A stretch of 64,000 nt of DNA, from positions 186,001 to 250,000 of the forward strand of contig UNRJ01000003.1 in the NCBI GenBank assembly GCA_900537125.1. Direction: 5' to 3'. How positions within the stretch are numbered: position 1 is the first letter of the stretch; every line of letters begins with the position of its first letter. Made by a program: the position numbers and the translations under genes. Shown here one piece after another: positions 9,205 to 17,200 of this stretch. The stretch is from Rhodobacteraceae bacterium Alg238-R152 (lineage in GTDB: Bacteria; Pseudomonadota; Alphaproteobacteria; Rhodobacterales; Rhodobacteraceae). The notes under the pieces were generated by a model. It did no database searches and was not told the DNA's origin. It saw only the letters and a list, made by a program, of their open reading frames with translations.

Positions 9205-9237
9205 CGCCCAGCAGGAACAGTCGCGTTCTGCTGGGCG
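9205..9237 (+). other. Intercistronic hairpin between the two binding-protein genes
   Basis: CGCCCAGCAG (9205-9214) pairs perfectly with CTGCTGGGCG (9228-9237). No T-tract follows, so it is more likely an mRNA 3' stabiliser that raises the level of the first binding protein than a true terminator. Confidence 0.55.
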
Positions 9238-9322
9238 GTTGCCCCGTTACCCACAAGGCAAAATTCGCAGCGTTCGCGCGCTGCCCCAGCGGCATACCAA
9301 ATTGTTCTGGAGGAAGTAAATA

Positions 9323-10375
9323 ATGAACTCGTTTTTGAGAATAGCAGCTATTTCTGCATTGGCCGTCAGCCCAACACTTACACTGGCTGAAACCCCCGCC
9401 ACCGTGGGCCCAAATGGGGAAGCCCCGACACCGGTGTCCGAACTGGTCCTAACGGCAGAGGATGAAGCCAAAATCAAAGCCGGTGGCCATTCTGCCGCGC
9501 TGGTTTGGCATGAACTCTACGACTGGTCCAACTCAGTGGCCCGTGGCGCCAAAGACGAATTTGCCCGCCTTGGCATCGACGTGGTCGCCGAAACCGATGC
9601 CGGGTTTGACCCAAGTCGCCAGAAGTCCGATGTGGAAACCGTGATGGCGCGAGAACCTTCGATTATCGTGTCTCTGCCAATTGACCCCACAACCGCGGCA
9701 GGCGTTTATGGCATCGCCCGTGACGCCGGTGTAAAGCTGGTGTTTGTCGACAATGCTGTCAACGGATTCACCCATGGCGAAGACTACGTGACCGTTGTGT
9801 CTGCGGATCTCTTCCAAATTGGCAGCAAAGCGGCGGTTGCGCTGGCTGAATCCATGGGCGGCAAAGGTGAAGTTGGCTACATGTACCATGACGCCGACTT
9901 CCCGGTGACCAACCAACGGGATGGGGCTTTTAAATGGACCATCGAAAACAAATACCCGGACATCAAGATTGTCACCGAAAGTGGCATGACCGATCCGGCC
10001 AACGCCGAGGACATCGCGCGGGGCATGCTGTCACGCAATCCAGAGCTTGATGGCATCTACACCCCTTGGGCTGAGCCTGCGCTTGGCGTGTTGTCCGTGC
10101 TGCGCCAACAAGGCAATGCTGAGGCCAAAGTTGTCACCATTGATCTGAACGAGCCGGCGGCTCTGGATATGATCAAAGGTGGCAATATCGCTGCGATTGT
10201 GGCGGATGAGGCTTATAGCATTGGCGTCTATGCGGCGCGCGCCGCTGCCGCTGGCCTGCTGGACAAGCCGGTGGAACCGTTCCTTGTTGTGGATGCTCTG
10301 ACCATTGGACCAAACAACGTGTCAGATGGCTGGATGCAGTCTCTGCATTCTGAAGCGCCCAAAAGCCTGCGCTAA
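9323..10375 (+). CDS. Periplasmic sugar-type ABC binding protein, copy 2, 350 aa
   Basis: Paralogue of the preceding gene, with its own signal peptide (MNSFLRIAAISALAVSPTLT, cleavage probably before ETPATVGPNGE). The two proteins keep the same motif order; several ligand-pocket stretches differ (for example VDNAVNGFTHGEDY here against LSNVPAGYSHPADY in copy 1), which suggests related but not identical ligands. Start ATG 9323 is preceded by TGGAGGAAG. The 126-base gap before it holds the hairpin at 9205-9237. Two binding proteins for one permease/ATPase pair is unusual and points to a widened ligand range. Confidence 0.88.
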   Translation: MNSFLRIAAISALAVSPTLTLAETPATVGPNGEAPTPVSELVLTAEDEAKIKAGGHSAALVWHELYDWSNSVARGAKDEFARLGIDVVAETDAGFDPSRQKSDVETVMAREPSIIVSLPIDPTTAAGVYGIARDAGVKLVFVDNAVNGFTHGEDYVTVVSADLFQIGSKAAVALAESMGGKGEVGYMYHDADFPVTNQRDGAFKWTIENKYPDIKIVTESGMTDPANAEDIARGMLSRNPELDGIYTPWAEPALGVLSVLRQQGNAEAKVVTIDLNEPAALDMIKGGNIAAIVADEAYSIGVYAARAAAAGLLDKPVEPFLVVDALTIGPNNVSDGWMQSLHSEAPKSLR

Positions 10376-10390
10376 CTCTAAATACTCTTC

Positions 10391-10410
10391 GAGGGGCGTT
10401 CGCGCCCCTC
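10391..10410 (+). other. UUCG-capped hairpin between binding protein 2 and permease
   Basis: GAGGGGCG (10391-10398), loop TTCG, CGCCCCTC (10403-10410): a perfect 8-bp stem with an extra-stable tetraloop and no T-tract. This position, just after a binding-protein gene and before the permease, is where stabilising or processing hairpins are known in other ABC operons. Confidence 0.6.
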
Positions 10411-10442
10411 ATTCCCTCACTCCCCGACTCTGAAAGATCGAC

Positions 10443-11396
10443 ATGTCCCGCGTCTCTTCTCGACTGCAAGGATTGGATTTCCAACAAGCGGTTGTCTACT
10501 TTGGCTTCCTGGCCATCTTCCTGTTTTTTGCAGTGACCCTCTATGACGATGGGTTCCTGACCCAACGCAACTTGACCAACATCGTGCTGCAAACCGCACC
10601 CGCCACCATCATGGCGGTGGGGCTGGTCTTTGCGCTCTCTGCTGGCGAAATTGACCTGAGTTTTGGCTCTATTGTGGCCGTCTCCGCGCTCTCCTGCGCC
10701 GTGGCATTGCAGAGCTTCCCATTGCCAGTTGGCGTGTTGGTTGGCTTAGGTGTGGGCGTTGCCATTGGCGCGTTCAACGGTGTGCTTGTGGCCTACTTTA
10801 AGCTGCCATCGTTCCTTGTCACCCTGGCCACCATGGGGCTGTTTGCAGGCATTGCCCGCTCCATGACCAACCTGCGCTCGGTGCCGGTGATGAACGATAC
10901 GTTCACTGGCCTGTTTGGCTCAGGCAAACTGTTCTCAATCCCGTCACTGGTTATCTGGACTGTGATCGGCGTCGCGGTAGGCCATCTCATTTACCGCCAC
11001 ACCCGCTTCGGCGCGCATGTGCTGGCCACAGGGGATAATCCGCGCGCCGCGCAGGTGTCCGGCATCAAAGTGGCCCGTGTGCGACTTTATGTTTTGATGA
11101 TCTGCGGTGGCTGTGCTGGTCTCGCTGGCCTGCTTTATGCCGGACGTCTTCAGGCCGCCAAGTACACGCTTGGGGAAAGTGACCTGATGACCGTGATCGC
11201 AGCTGTGATTGTGGGTGGCACTGCGCTCAACGGCGGCAAAGGCTCGGTTGTTGGCGCGCTGCTGGGATCGCTTTTGATGGGCATGCTCAACAACGGGCTG
11301 ATCCTGATGAACCTCAAAGTCTCCGACCAAATGATTGTGCGTGGCCTGATCATCCTGATCGCTGTTGCCGTCTCGCTCCGCGACACCTCGCGCTAA
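10443..11396 (+). CDS. ABC transporter permease, ribose/RbsC type, 317 aa
   Basis: Inner-membrane permease of the BPD_transp_2 class. Hydrophobic segments run through the whole protein, starting with VVYFGFLAIFLFFAVTLY. The family block AGEIDLSFGSIVAVSAL and the C-terminal GGTALNGGKGSVVGALLGSL (the loop that contacts the ATPase) are clear. There is only one permease gene, so it should act as a homodimer like RbsC. It lies between the binding proteins and the PLP-enzyme gene in one run of same-strand genes. Confidence 0.9.
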   Translation: MSRVSSRLQGLDFQQAVVYFGFLAIFLFFAVTLYDDGFLTQRNLTNIVLQTAPATIMAVGLVFALSAGEIDLSFGSIVAVSALSCAVALQSFPLPVGVLVGLGVGVAIGAFNGVLVAYFKLPSFLVTLATMGLFAGIARSMTNLRSVPVMNDTFTGLFGSGKLFSIPSLVIWTVIGVAVGHLIYRHTRFGAHVLATGDNPRAAQVSGIKVARVRLYVLMICGGCAGLAGLLYAGRLQAAKYTLGESDLMTVIAAVIVGGTALNGGKGSVVGALLGSLLMGMLNNGLILMNLKVSDQMIVRGLIILIAVAVSLRDTSR

Positions 11397-11409
11397 GAAA
11401 GGACACCTC

Positions 11410-12621
11410 ATGTTCCTGAAAACTCTGATGGATCGAAACCCCCGCTTCATCGAGGCCGCCATGGCCTTGCACCAGGCCGGGGAGATCCCGCCCAACTCTT
11501 ATGTGATCGACCTGGATCAGGTCGAAGCCAACGCGCGGATGTTCTCTGAAGAAGCGGCCAAATACGGCCTAAAAAGCTTTGCTATGACCAAACAGGTCTC
11601 GCGTCACTCCGGTTTCTGCGCCGCCGTGATGCGTGGCGGCATCGACCGCTCCGTCGCGGTCGACATGGACTGCGCCATCGCCTGCCATCGCGCAGGCTTA
11701 CACACCGGCCACCTCGGCCATCTGGTGCAGGTGCCTCAGCGGGATGCGGGCTATGCCGCAGCGCATTTGAAGCCGGACTACTGGACCGTCTTCACCATGG
11801 ACAAAGCCCGCGAAGCCGCCAAAGCGGCGGCAGATGCAGGTCGCGTTCAAAACATCCTCGCGCGGATCCAGACCGGAGGCGACACCTTCTATCGCGGGCA
11901 CGAAGGTGGCTTTGCGGCCGAAGACATCGTGCAAATTGCCGATGAAATCGACGCGCTCGACGGTGCGCGCTTTGCTGGCATCACCACCTTCCCAGCCTTG
12001 TTGTTTGATCTCGAAAGTAAGGCTGTAAAGCCCACGCAAAACCTCGCCACACTGACCAAAGGGCTGTACGAGCTGGCGGACGCGGGCCGTACCGACATCG
12101 AGGTCAACGCCCCCGGCACCAACTCCATGGCGCTTTTGCCAGCTTTGGCTGAAGCCGGTGCCACCCAGGTCGAACCCGGCAACGCCCTACACGGCACCAC
12201 GCCTCTGCACGCGGTGCAAGACCTGCCCGAAGGCCCCGCGGTGATGTACCTGAGCGAAGTGTCTCATCAAAACAAAGACGAAGCCTACTGCTTTGGCGGC
12301 GGTCTTTACATCGACCCGGTGTTCCCGGGCTACGACGTACAGGCGCTGGTCTCCGCCACGCCAACCTCCGCGCCCGACGCGCTCTACAAGGTCGACATCC
12401 CCGAATACAAAGCCATCGACTACTATGGCATGATCAACACCCACGACCGCCCCGTGCCCAACACCGGCGACACCGTGGTGTTTGGTTTCCGTGGTCAAAG
12501 CTTTGTCACCCGCGCCAACACCGTCGGCATCTCCGGTGTTGCGTCCGGCACGCCCAAAGTCACCAGCATCGAAAACATCTTCGGCCAGCCCGTCGACCGC
12601 CACGAGGGGTACTCCAAATGA
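11410..12621 (+). CDS. Alanine racemase-like PLP enzyme (fold type III, YhfX-like), 403 aa
   Basis: Resembles the YhfX family of amino-acid-racemase-like proteins, which have an N-terminal alanine racemase TIM barrel that binds PLP. The expected PLP lysine lies in KSFAMTKQVSRHSGF, and the barrel continues through ARIQTGGDTFYRGHEGG and TTFPALLFDLES. ATG 11410 is chosen because AAAGGACA precedes it. No characterised reaction can be assigned; racemisation of an amino acid or a retro-aldol cleavage of a beta-hydroxy amino acid are both compatible with the fold. It is bracketed by permease and ATPase genes of the same transporter and overlaps the latter by ATGA, so it very probably processes the imported compound. 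Confidence 0.75.
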   Translation: MFLKTLMDRNPRFIEAAMALHQAGEIPPNSYVIDLDQVEANARMFSEEAAKYGLKSFAMTKQVSRHSGFCAAVMRGGIDRSVAVDMDCAIACHRAGLHTGHLGHLVQVPQRDAGYAAAHLKPDYWTVFTMDKAREAAKAAADAGRVQNILARIQTGGDTFYRGHEGGFAAEDIVQIADEIDALDGARFAGITTFPALLFDLESKAVKPTQNLATLTKGLYELADAGRTDIEVNAPGTNSMALLPALAEAGATQVEPGNALHGTTPLHAVQDLPEGPAVMYLSEVSHQNKDEAYCFGGGLYIDPVFPGYDVQALVSATPTSAPDALYKVDIPEYKAIDYYGMINTHDRPVPNTGDTVVFGFRGQSFVTRANTVGISGVASGTPKVTSIENIFGQPVDRHEGYSK

Positions 12622-13355
12622 GTGACCAAGACGTTCTCTCTTTAACCAACATCCACAAAGCTTTTGGTGGCGTGGTTGCCATCGAAGACTTTTCCCTGAA
12701 CCTGAAAGCAGGTGAGGTTGTGGCCCTTGTTGGGGACAACGGCGCCGGGAAATCCACCCTGATCAAAATCATTTCAGGTGTCTATTCGCCCACCTCCGGT
12801 GACATCCTTCTGGATGGGCAAAAGACTGATTTCCGCGATGCCTCCGCCGCCCGCGCCAATGGCGTTGAGGTGGTGTACCAAGATCTCGCCTTGGCGGATC
12901 AGCAGCCGGTCTACATGAACATGTTTCTGGGGCGCGAGCTGACCAAAGGTCCGCTGAATTTGCTGGATAAGGCCCGTATGCGGCAGGAAACACAGGAGCT
13001 TGTGGACGAGCTTGACGTGCGCATCCCCTCGGCCAGCTCCACCATCAGCGATCTCTCCGGTGGACAACGCCAAGGCATCGCCATTGCCCGCGCCACCCAT
13101 TGGGCCAGCAAACTGGTGTTGCTGGATGAACCCACAGCAGCGCTTGGCGTGGCAGAAACCGCGCGGGTGGAGGCGTTAATTGAGCAGCTTAAAGCCAAAG
13201 ATCTTGCCATCCTGATCATCAGCCACAGTTTGGATCAGGTGTTCCGCCTATCAGATCGCATCTGCGTGTTGCGTCGTGGCAAACAGATTGGCGTGCGTGA
13301 GACCAAATCCACCGATAAGAACGAGATTGTCTCAATGATCACGGGTGTTGCGTAA
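12618..13355 (+). CDS. ABC transporter ATPase, sugar type with a single nucleotide-binding domain, 245 aa
   Basis: ATPase partner of the permease at 10443. Walker A GDNGAGKS, signature LSGGQRQGIAIAR, Walker B VLLDEPTAAL and the switch histidine in IISHS are intact. RbsA/XylG-type sugar ATPases usually carry two fused domains; this one has a single domain and would work as a homodimer, as in the FrcA-type fructose importer. It is the last gene of the ROK cluster, overlaps the PLP-enzyme gene by four bases, and is followed by a strong terminator. Confidence 0.9.
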   Translation: MSDQDVLSLTNIHKAFGGVVAIEDFSLNLKAGEVVALVGDNGAGKSTLIKIISGVYSPTSGDILLDGQKTDFRDASAARANGVEVVYQDLALADQQPVYMNMFLGRELTKGPLNLLDKARMRQETQELVDELDVRIPSASSTISDLSGGQRQGIAIARATHWASKLVLLDEPTAALGVAETARVEALIEQLKAKDLAILIISHSLDQVFRLSDRICVLRRGKQIGVRETKSTDKNEIVSMITGVA

Positions 13356-13410
13356 AGCGGCAAAGCCACCACTCATTTCCCAACCAGGGCGCTCCCGTGC
13401 CCTGGCACCT

Positions 13411-13446
13411 GTCCTCGGCCTTTATCAGGCTGAGGACTTTGTTTTT
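13411..13446 (+). terminator. Intrinsic terminator of the ROK transport/catabolic operon
   Basis: GTCCTCGGCC (13411-13420) pairs with GGCTGAGGAC (13428-13437; one G-T pair), followed by TTTGTTTTT. A smaller inverted repeat CCAGGGC...GCCCTGG lies just upstream (13384-13406). Confidence 0.85.
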
Positions 13447-13457
13447 CGCAAGGAAGG

Positions 13458-14324
13458 TTACTTCCAGGTCGGGTGATACAACCCAGCCTTGGACAAGGTG
13501 AAAATATCCACACCATCTGCGGTCACACCGACAGAATGCTCAAACTGTGCCGACAGGGATTTATCCCGCGTCACCGCTGTCCAGTCATCCGCCAGCACTT
13601 TGGTTTCCGGACGACCCATGTTCAGCATCGGCTCGATGGTGAAGAACATACCTTCTTCCAGTACCGGCCCACTGCCGGCGCGGCCATAATGCAGCACGTT
13701 GGGGGGCGAGTGGAACACCCGGCCCAACCCGTGGCCGCAGAAATCACGCACAACTGACATGCGCTGGCGTTCTGCGTAGGTCTGAATCGCATTGCCGATG
13801 TCGCCAAAGGTGTTGCCTGGCTTCACCGCCTCAATGCCCAGCATCAGCGCATCATGGGTCACCTGAATGAGCTTCTTGGCAAAGCCCTTTGGCTTGCCCG
13901 CCACATACATGCGGCTGGTGTCGCCATACCAACCGTCCACCACAACAGTCACGTCGATGTTCAGAATGTCGCCATCACGCAGCTTGTCGTCGTCGCGCAT
14001 CGGGTCTTCTTTGCGCGCGCTGGTCTCTTTATTCCATTTCGGGATCGGGCTGCCCGGAATGCCATGACACACCACGTGGTTCACGCTGATACAGCTCGCA
14101 TGTTCGTAGCCGCGATAGCCAATGGTCGCGGAGGTTGCGCCTGCCGCATTGACTTGCGCCTCGATCAGCCGATCCAGCTCTTTGGTGGTCTGGCCCGGAA
14201 ACACGTGCTCTGCGATGTCATCCAGAATCTGCGACGCCAAGGCCCCGGCCTTGTGCATGCCCGCGTGGTCTTCTGGCGAGTAGAGGTCGATGCTATCGCG
14301 AGTCTTGCGGCGTTTGCCGATCAT
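13458..14324 (-). CDS. map: Methionine aminopeptidase type I, 288 aa
   Basis: Removes the initiator methionine from new proteins. Metal-binding residues are in order: the aspartate in ILNIDVTVVVDGWYGDTSRM (two aspartates), the histidine in FCGHGLGRVFH, and glutamates in FTIEPMLNMG and the C-terminal AQFEHSVGV. The substrate-site histidine block HVVCHGIPG is present. It is somewhat longer than the E. coli enzyme because of an insertion after the HGIPG block (near ETSARKEDPMRDDDKL). It lies downstream of sfsA on the same strand with an 83-base gap, an arrangement consistent with one transcript. Confidence 0.95.
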   Translation of the reverse strand: MIGKRRKTRDSIDLYSPEDHAGMHKAGALASQILDDIAEHVFPGQTTKELDRLIEAQVNAAGATSATIGYRGYEHASCISVNHVVCHGIPGSPIPKWNKETSARKEDPMRDDDKLRDGDILNIDVTVVVDGWYGDTSRMYVAGKPKGFAKKLIQVTHDALMLGIEAVKPGNTFGDIGNAIQTYAERQRMSVVRDFCGHGLGRVFHSPPNVLHYGRAGSGPVLEEGMFFTIEPMLNMGRPETKVLADDWTAVTRDKSLSAQFEHSVGVTADGVDIFTLSKAGLYHPTWK

Positions 14325-14407
14325 GTGAAGTGCTCCATCACGTATGGTTTGCGGCTATGTAAGCGTAAATTCTTAAAACTGCTAGAGCTTAGGGATGCCA
14401 CTTTGTG

Positions 14408-15121
14408 TCACTGGCTCTCATAGTCAAAGGGCAGGGGGGCACCAATGGTGATTTGCGTTGGGGAAATGTCACACCCGTAGGCAAGCACTTGAACGCCCGC
14501 TGCCCGTGCCCGTTGGAAAGTCGCCGCATAAGTTGGGTCAATGTCTGGCGCGAGGGTAACCCGCTCTGCATCGGTACGCTGCACCAGATACAACATCATT
14601 GCCTCATGTCCTTCGTCAATCATGGCCATGAGTTCCTCAAGATGTTTGGTTCCCCGCGCGGTCACGCTGTCAGGAAACTCCGCCACACCTTCTTCCCGGC
14701 TCAGGGTTACAGATTTCACTTCCAGATAAAGATCTTTGCGCCCTTCACCAGACAGCAGAAAATCAATCCGGCTGTTGCTGCCGTATTTCACCTCTGGGCG
14801 CACAGTCTCATAGTCTGCCAGTTCTGGTATCTCATGCGCCAACAACGCGGCCTTCAATGCGCGGTTGGGCACAGAAGTATCGACCCCGGTGAAATGCCCA
14901 TTCTTATGCTCCACCAAACGCCAGCCATATTTCAGCTTCTTCTTGGGATCATCGTTGGGTTCCAGCCAGATTCTGATGCCCTCATCTTTCAACCCCATCA
15001 TCGAGCCGGGATTTGCACAATGGGCCGTCACCTCGCGCCCATCTTCTAGGCGAACATCTGCAAGGAACCGTTTGTAGCGGCGAAGTAGCACGGCGGGAAC
15101 GAGAGGGGTTTGAAAGCGCAT
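14408..15121 (-). CDS. sfsA: SfsA family DNA/RNA nuclease-like protein, 237 aa
   Basis: Matches the SfsA (sugar fermentation stimulation A) family in length and motifs: LVPAVLLRRYKRFLADV at the N-terminus, CANPGSMMGL, then the nuclease-like core SRIDFLLSGEG...DLYLEVKSVTL and AEFPDSVTARGTKHLEEL. The D...ExK pattern is that of the PD-(D/E)XK fold predicted for the family. The biochemical role is poorly established. It precedes map on the same strand and is divergent from the CinA-like gene at 15169. Confidence 0.9.
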   Translation of the reverse strand: MRFQTPLVPAVLLRRYKRFLADVRLEDGREVTAHCANPGSMMGLKDEGIRIWLEPNDDPKKKLKYGWRLVEHKNGHFTGVDTSVPNRALKAALLAHEIPELADYETVRPEVKYGSNSRIDFLLSGEGRKDLYLEVKSVTLSREEGVAEFPDSVTARGTKHLEELMAMIDEGHEAMMLYLVQRTDAERVTLAPDIDPTYAATFQRARAAGVQVLAYGCDISPTQITIGAPLPFDYESQ

Positions 15122-15168
15122 GTCACAGGCCTATACCTGCGGTGACGCACTGACAAGGACATGAGATC

Positions 15169-15888
15169 ATGGCAAATCCAACCGCAGCCATGCTGGTGAT
15201 TGGCGACGAAATCCTTTCCGGCCGCACCCGCGATGCCAATATGTATTTCCTTGCGGGTGAACTGACCAAACACGGCATTGATTTGACCGAAGTGCGCGTG
15301 GTGTCCGACAATGCGCCCGCCATTGTGGCCGCGGTGAAACAACTGTCAGACGCCAATGAACATGTTTTCACGTCAGGCGGCATTGGCCCCACCCATGATG
15401 ACATCACGGCAGATTGTATTGCCGAAGCCTTCGGCAAGCATATCGACGTGCGCGCCGACGCCGCCGCGCTGCTACAGGCACATTATGACAACGCTGGTCA
15501 GGAGTTCAACGACGCGCGCAAGCGCATGGCCCGCATTCCGGACGACGCCACGCTGATCGACAACCCGGTGTCCGTCGCACCGGGCTTCCGGCTGGAAAAC
15601 GTCTACGTCATGGCAGGGGTGCCTTCCGTGTTTCAGGCCATGGCTGCAAGCGTCCTGCCCACTCTGACCGGAGGTGCGCCTCTGCTGAGCCAAACCCTGC
15701 GCATTGAGCGTGGCGAAGGCGACATCGCCGGGCCATTGGCAAAACTGGCTGAAGAGTTCTCGGACCTGTCGATTGGGTCTTACCCGTACCAACGCAACGG
15801 GGCTTATGGCTCCAACATCGTTGTTCGCGGCACCGACGGCGCGCGCATCGACGCCGCGATCACCAAACTCTCGGGTCTCTTCGCATGA
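15169..15888 (+). CDS. Molybdopterin-binding (CinA N-terminal/MoaB-like) domain protein, 239 aa
   Basis: Stand-alone MoCF-type domain as found at the N-terminus of CinA. The opening AAMLVIGDEILSGRTRDANMY and the TSGGIGPTHDDITADCIAEAFG block define the family. The CinA C-terminal deamidase domain is missing, which is normal for this subgroup annotated as competence/damage-inducible-like. True function is uncertain: members may bind a nucleotide or pterin, or hydrolyse ADP-ribose. It overlaps the next gene by ATGA (15885-15888). Confidence 0.82.
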   Translation: MANPTAAMLVIGDEILSGRTRDANMYFLAGELTKHGIDLTEVRVVSDNAPAIVAAVKQLSDANEHVFTSGGIGPTHDDITADCIAEAFGKHIDVRADAAALLQAHYDNAGQEFNDARKRMARIPDDATLIDNPVSVAPGFRLENVYVMAGVPSVFQAMAASVLPTLTGGAPLLSQTLRIERGEGDIAGPLAKLAEEFSDLSIGSYPYQRNGAYGSNIVVRGTDGARIDAAITKLSGLFA

Positions 15889-16616
15889 CCTCAAGTATCA
15901 CTGCCCACACCCTTTATGACGTGATCGACGGCACATGGCCCGCCGCCGCAACACACAACAGCGGATGTTTCACTCTGCGTGACGGGCAGGGCGGCGGCAA
16001 ACGCGTTTCCTCGGCGACGCTAAACGGCGCGTTGGTGGTGGCAGACATCGACGCAGCCGAGCAAGGCATGGTGGCTCTCAACCAGCAGCCAATCTTTCAA
16101 ATCCGGGAAGGCGACACCGCGCTGGACGCCGCTCTGGAGGCGCGCGGCTACGAGGTTGTCGATCCAGTGACCATGTATGTCATCCCAGCCAAGGACCTCG
16201 CCACAGAGCGTCCGCCCCGCACTGCCGCCATCCCGGCATCGGAGCCGCTTCAAATCATGAAGGAAATCTGGGCGCAGGGTGGCATGGACCTTGCGCGACT
16301 GAAGGTCATGGACCGCGCCCCCATGCCCAAAACCGGTTTTGTATCGCGATGGCAGGACAAACCCGCAGGCGCATCTTTCCTGGGCCTGCACAACGGCATA
16401 GGCATGGTGCACGCGCTGGAAATTCTACCGTTTCAGCGTCGTCAAGGCGTTGCCCGCTTCCTGATGCAACGCGCCGCTTTCTGGACGCTGGAAAACGGCG
16501 GCACCTACCTATCGGTCATTTGTGTGACTTCGAACGCAGCGGCAAATCGGCTGTACTCTTCCCTCGGTATGACCGTTGTGGGAGAGTACCACTATCGGTG
16601 CAAACCCACCGCTTAA
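15885..16616 (+). CDS. GNAT family N-acetyltransferase, 243 aa
   Basis: The acetyl-CoA-binding motif of the GNAT fold is visible in the C-terminal third (ALEILPFQRRQGVARFLMQR), followed by the NAAANRLYSSLGMTVVGEYHYR ending common to amino-group acetyltransferases (two pieces of the beta5-alpha4 region). The N-terminal half is a degenerate GNAT-like half. Substrate unknown. Translationally coupled to the CinA-like gene upstream by a four-base overlap and followed after 11 bases by the AhpD-like gene. Confidence 0.82.
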   Translation: MTSSITAHTLYDVIDGTWPAAATHNSGCFTLRDGQGGGKRVSSATLNGALVVADIDAAEQGMVALNQQPIFQIREGDTALDAALEARGYEVVDPVTMYVIPAKDLATERPPRTAAIPASEPLQIMKEIWAQGGMDLARLKVMDRAPMPKTGFVSRWQDKPAGASFLGLHNGIGMVHALEILPFQRRQGVARFLMQRAAFWTLENGGTYLSVICVTSNAAANRLYSSLGMTVVGEYHYRCKPTA

Positions 16617-16627
16617 GGGAGGCCAAC

Positions 16628-17200
16628 GTGGCAGATACAAACAAACCAACCGCGCTCGACATTCCAATGATGGAGCCGCTTCCGCCGGAGACCGCGCGCT
16701 ACTTCGACATCTGCCAAGAAAAACTTGGCATGGTGCCCAATGTGCTGCAGGCCTACGCCATCCATGCCGACAAGCTGAACGCCTTCACCGCGCTCTACAA
16801 CGACCTCATGCTGGGCGACAGCGGTCTCTCCAAACTGGAACGCGAGATGATCGCCGTGGTGGTCAGCGCCATCAACAAATGTTTCTACTGCCTTGTCGCC
16901 CACGGCGCCGCCGTGCGTCAGCTGTCCGGTGATCCGGCGCTGGGCGAGATGATGGTGATGAACTGGCGCGTGGCCGATCTGGACGCCCGCCAATACGCCA
17001 TGCTGGCCTTTTCCGAGAAGATGACCATCGCCTCCGCCACCATCGAAGAAGTCGATCGCCAAACCCTGCGCGACGTCGGCTTCTCCGATCAGGACATCTG
17101 GGACATCGCCAATGTGGCTGGTTTCTACAACATGTCCAACCGCGTGGCCTCCGCCACCGCCATGCAGCCCAACGCAGAGTACCACGCCCTGTCTCGATGA
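16628..17200 (+). CDS. Carboxymuconolactone decarboxylase/AhpD-like, peroxidase-related protein, 190 aa
   Basis: Small all-helical AhpD-fold protein. The redox motif CFYCLVAHG (CxxC followed by a histidine three residues on) and the preceding LSKLEREMIAVVVSAIN helix are typical of the peroxidase-related enzyme family. GTG at 16628 is chosen because AAGGGAGG precedes it. Members act as CxxC alkylhydroperoxidase-like reductants; the substrate is not known here. Its stop overlaps the OmpA-family gene (17197-17200). Confidence 0.88.
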   Translation: MADTNKPTALDIPMMEPLPPETARYFDICQEKLGMVPNVLQAYAIHADKLNAFTALYNDLMLGDSGLSKLEREMIAVVVSAINKCFYCLVAHGAAVRQLSGDPALGEMMVMNWRVADLDARQYAMLAFSEKMTIASATIEEVDRQTLRDVGFSDQDIWDIANVAGFYNMSNRVASATAMQPNAEYHALSR

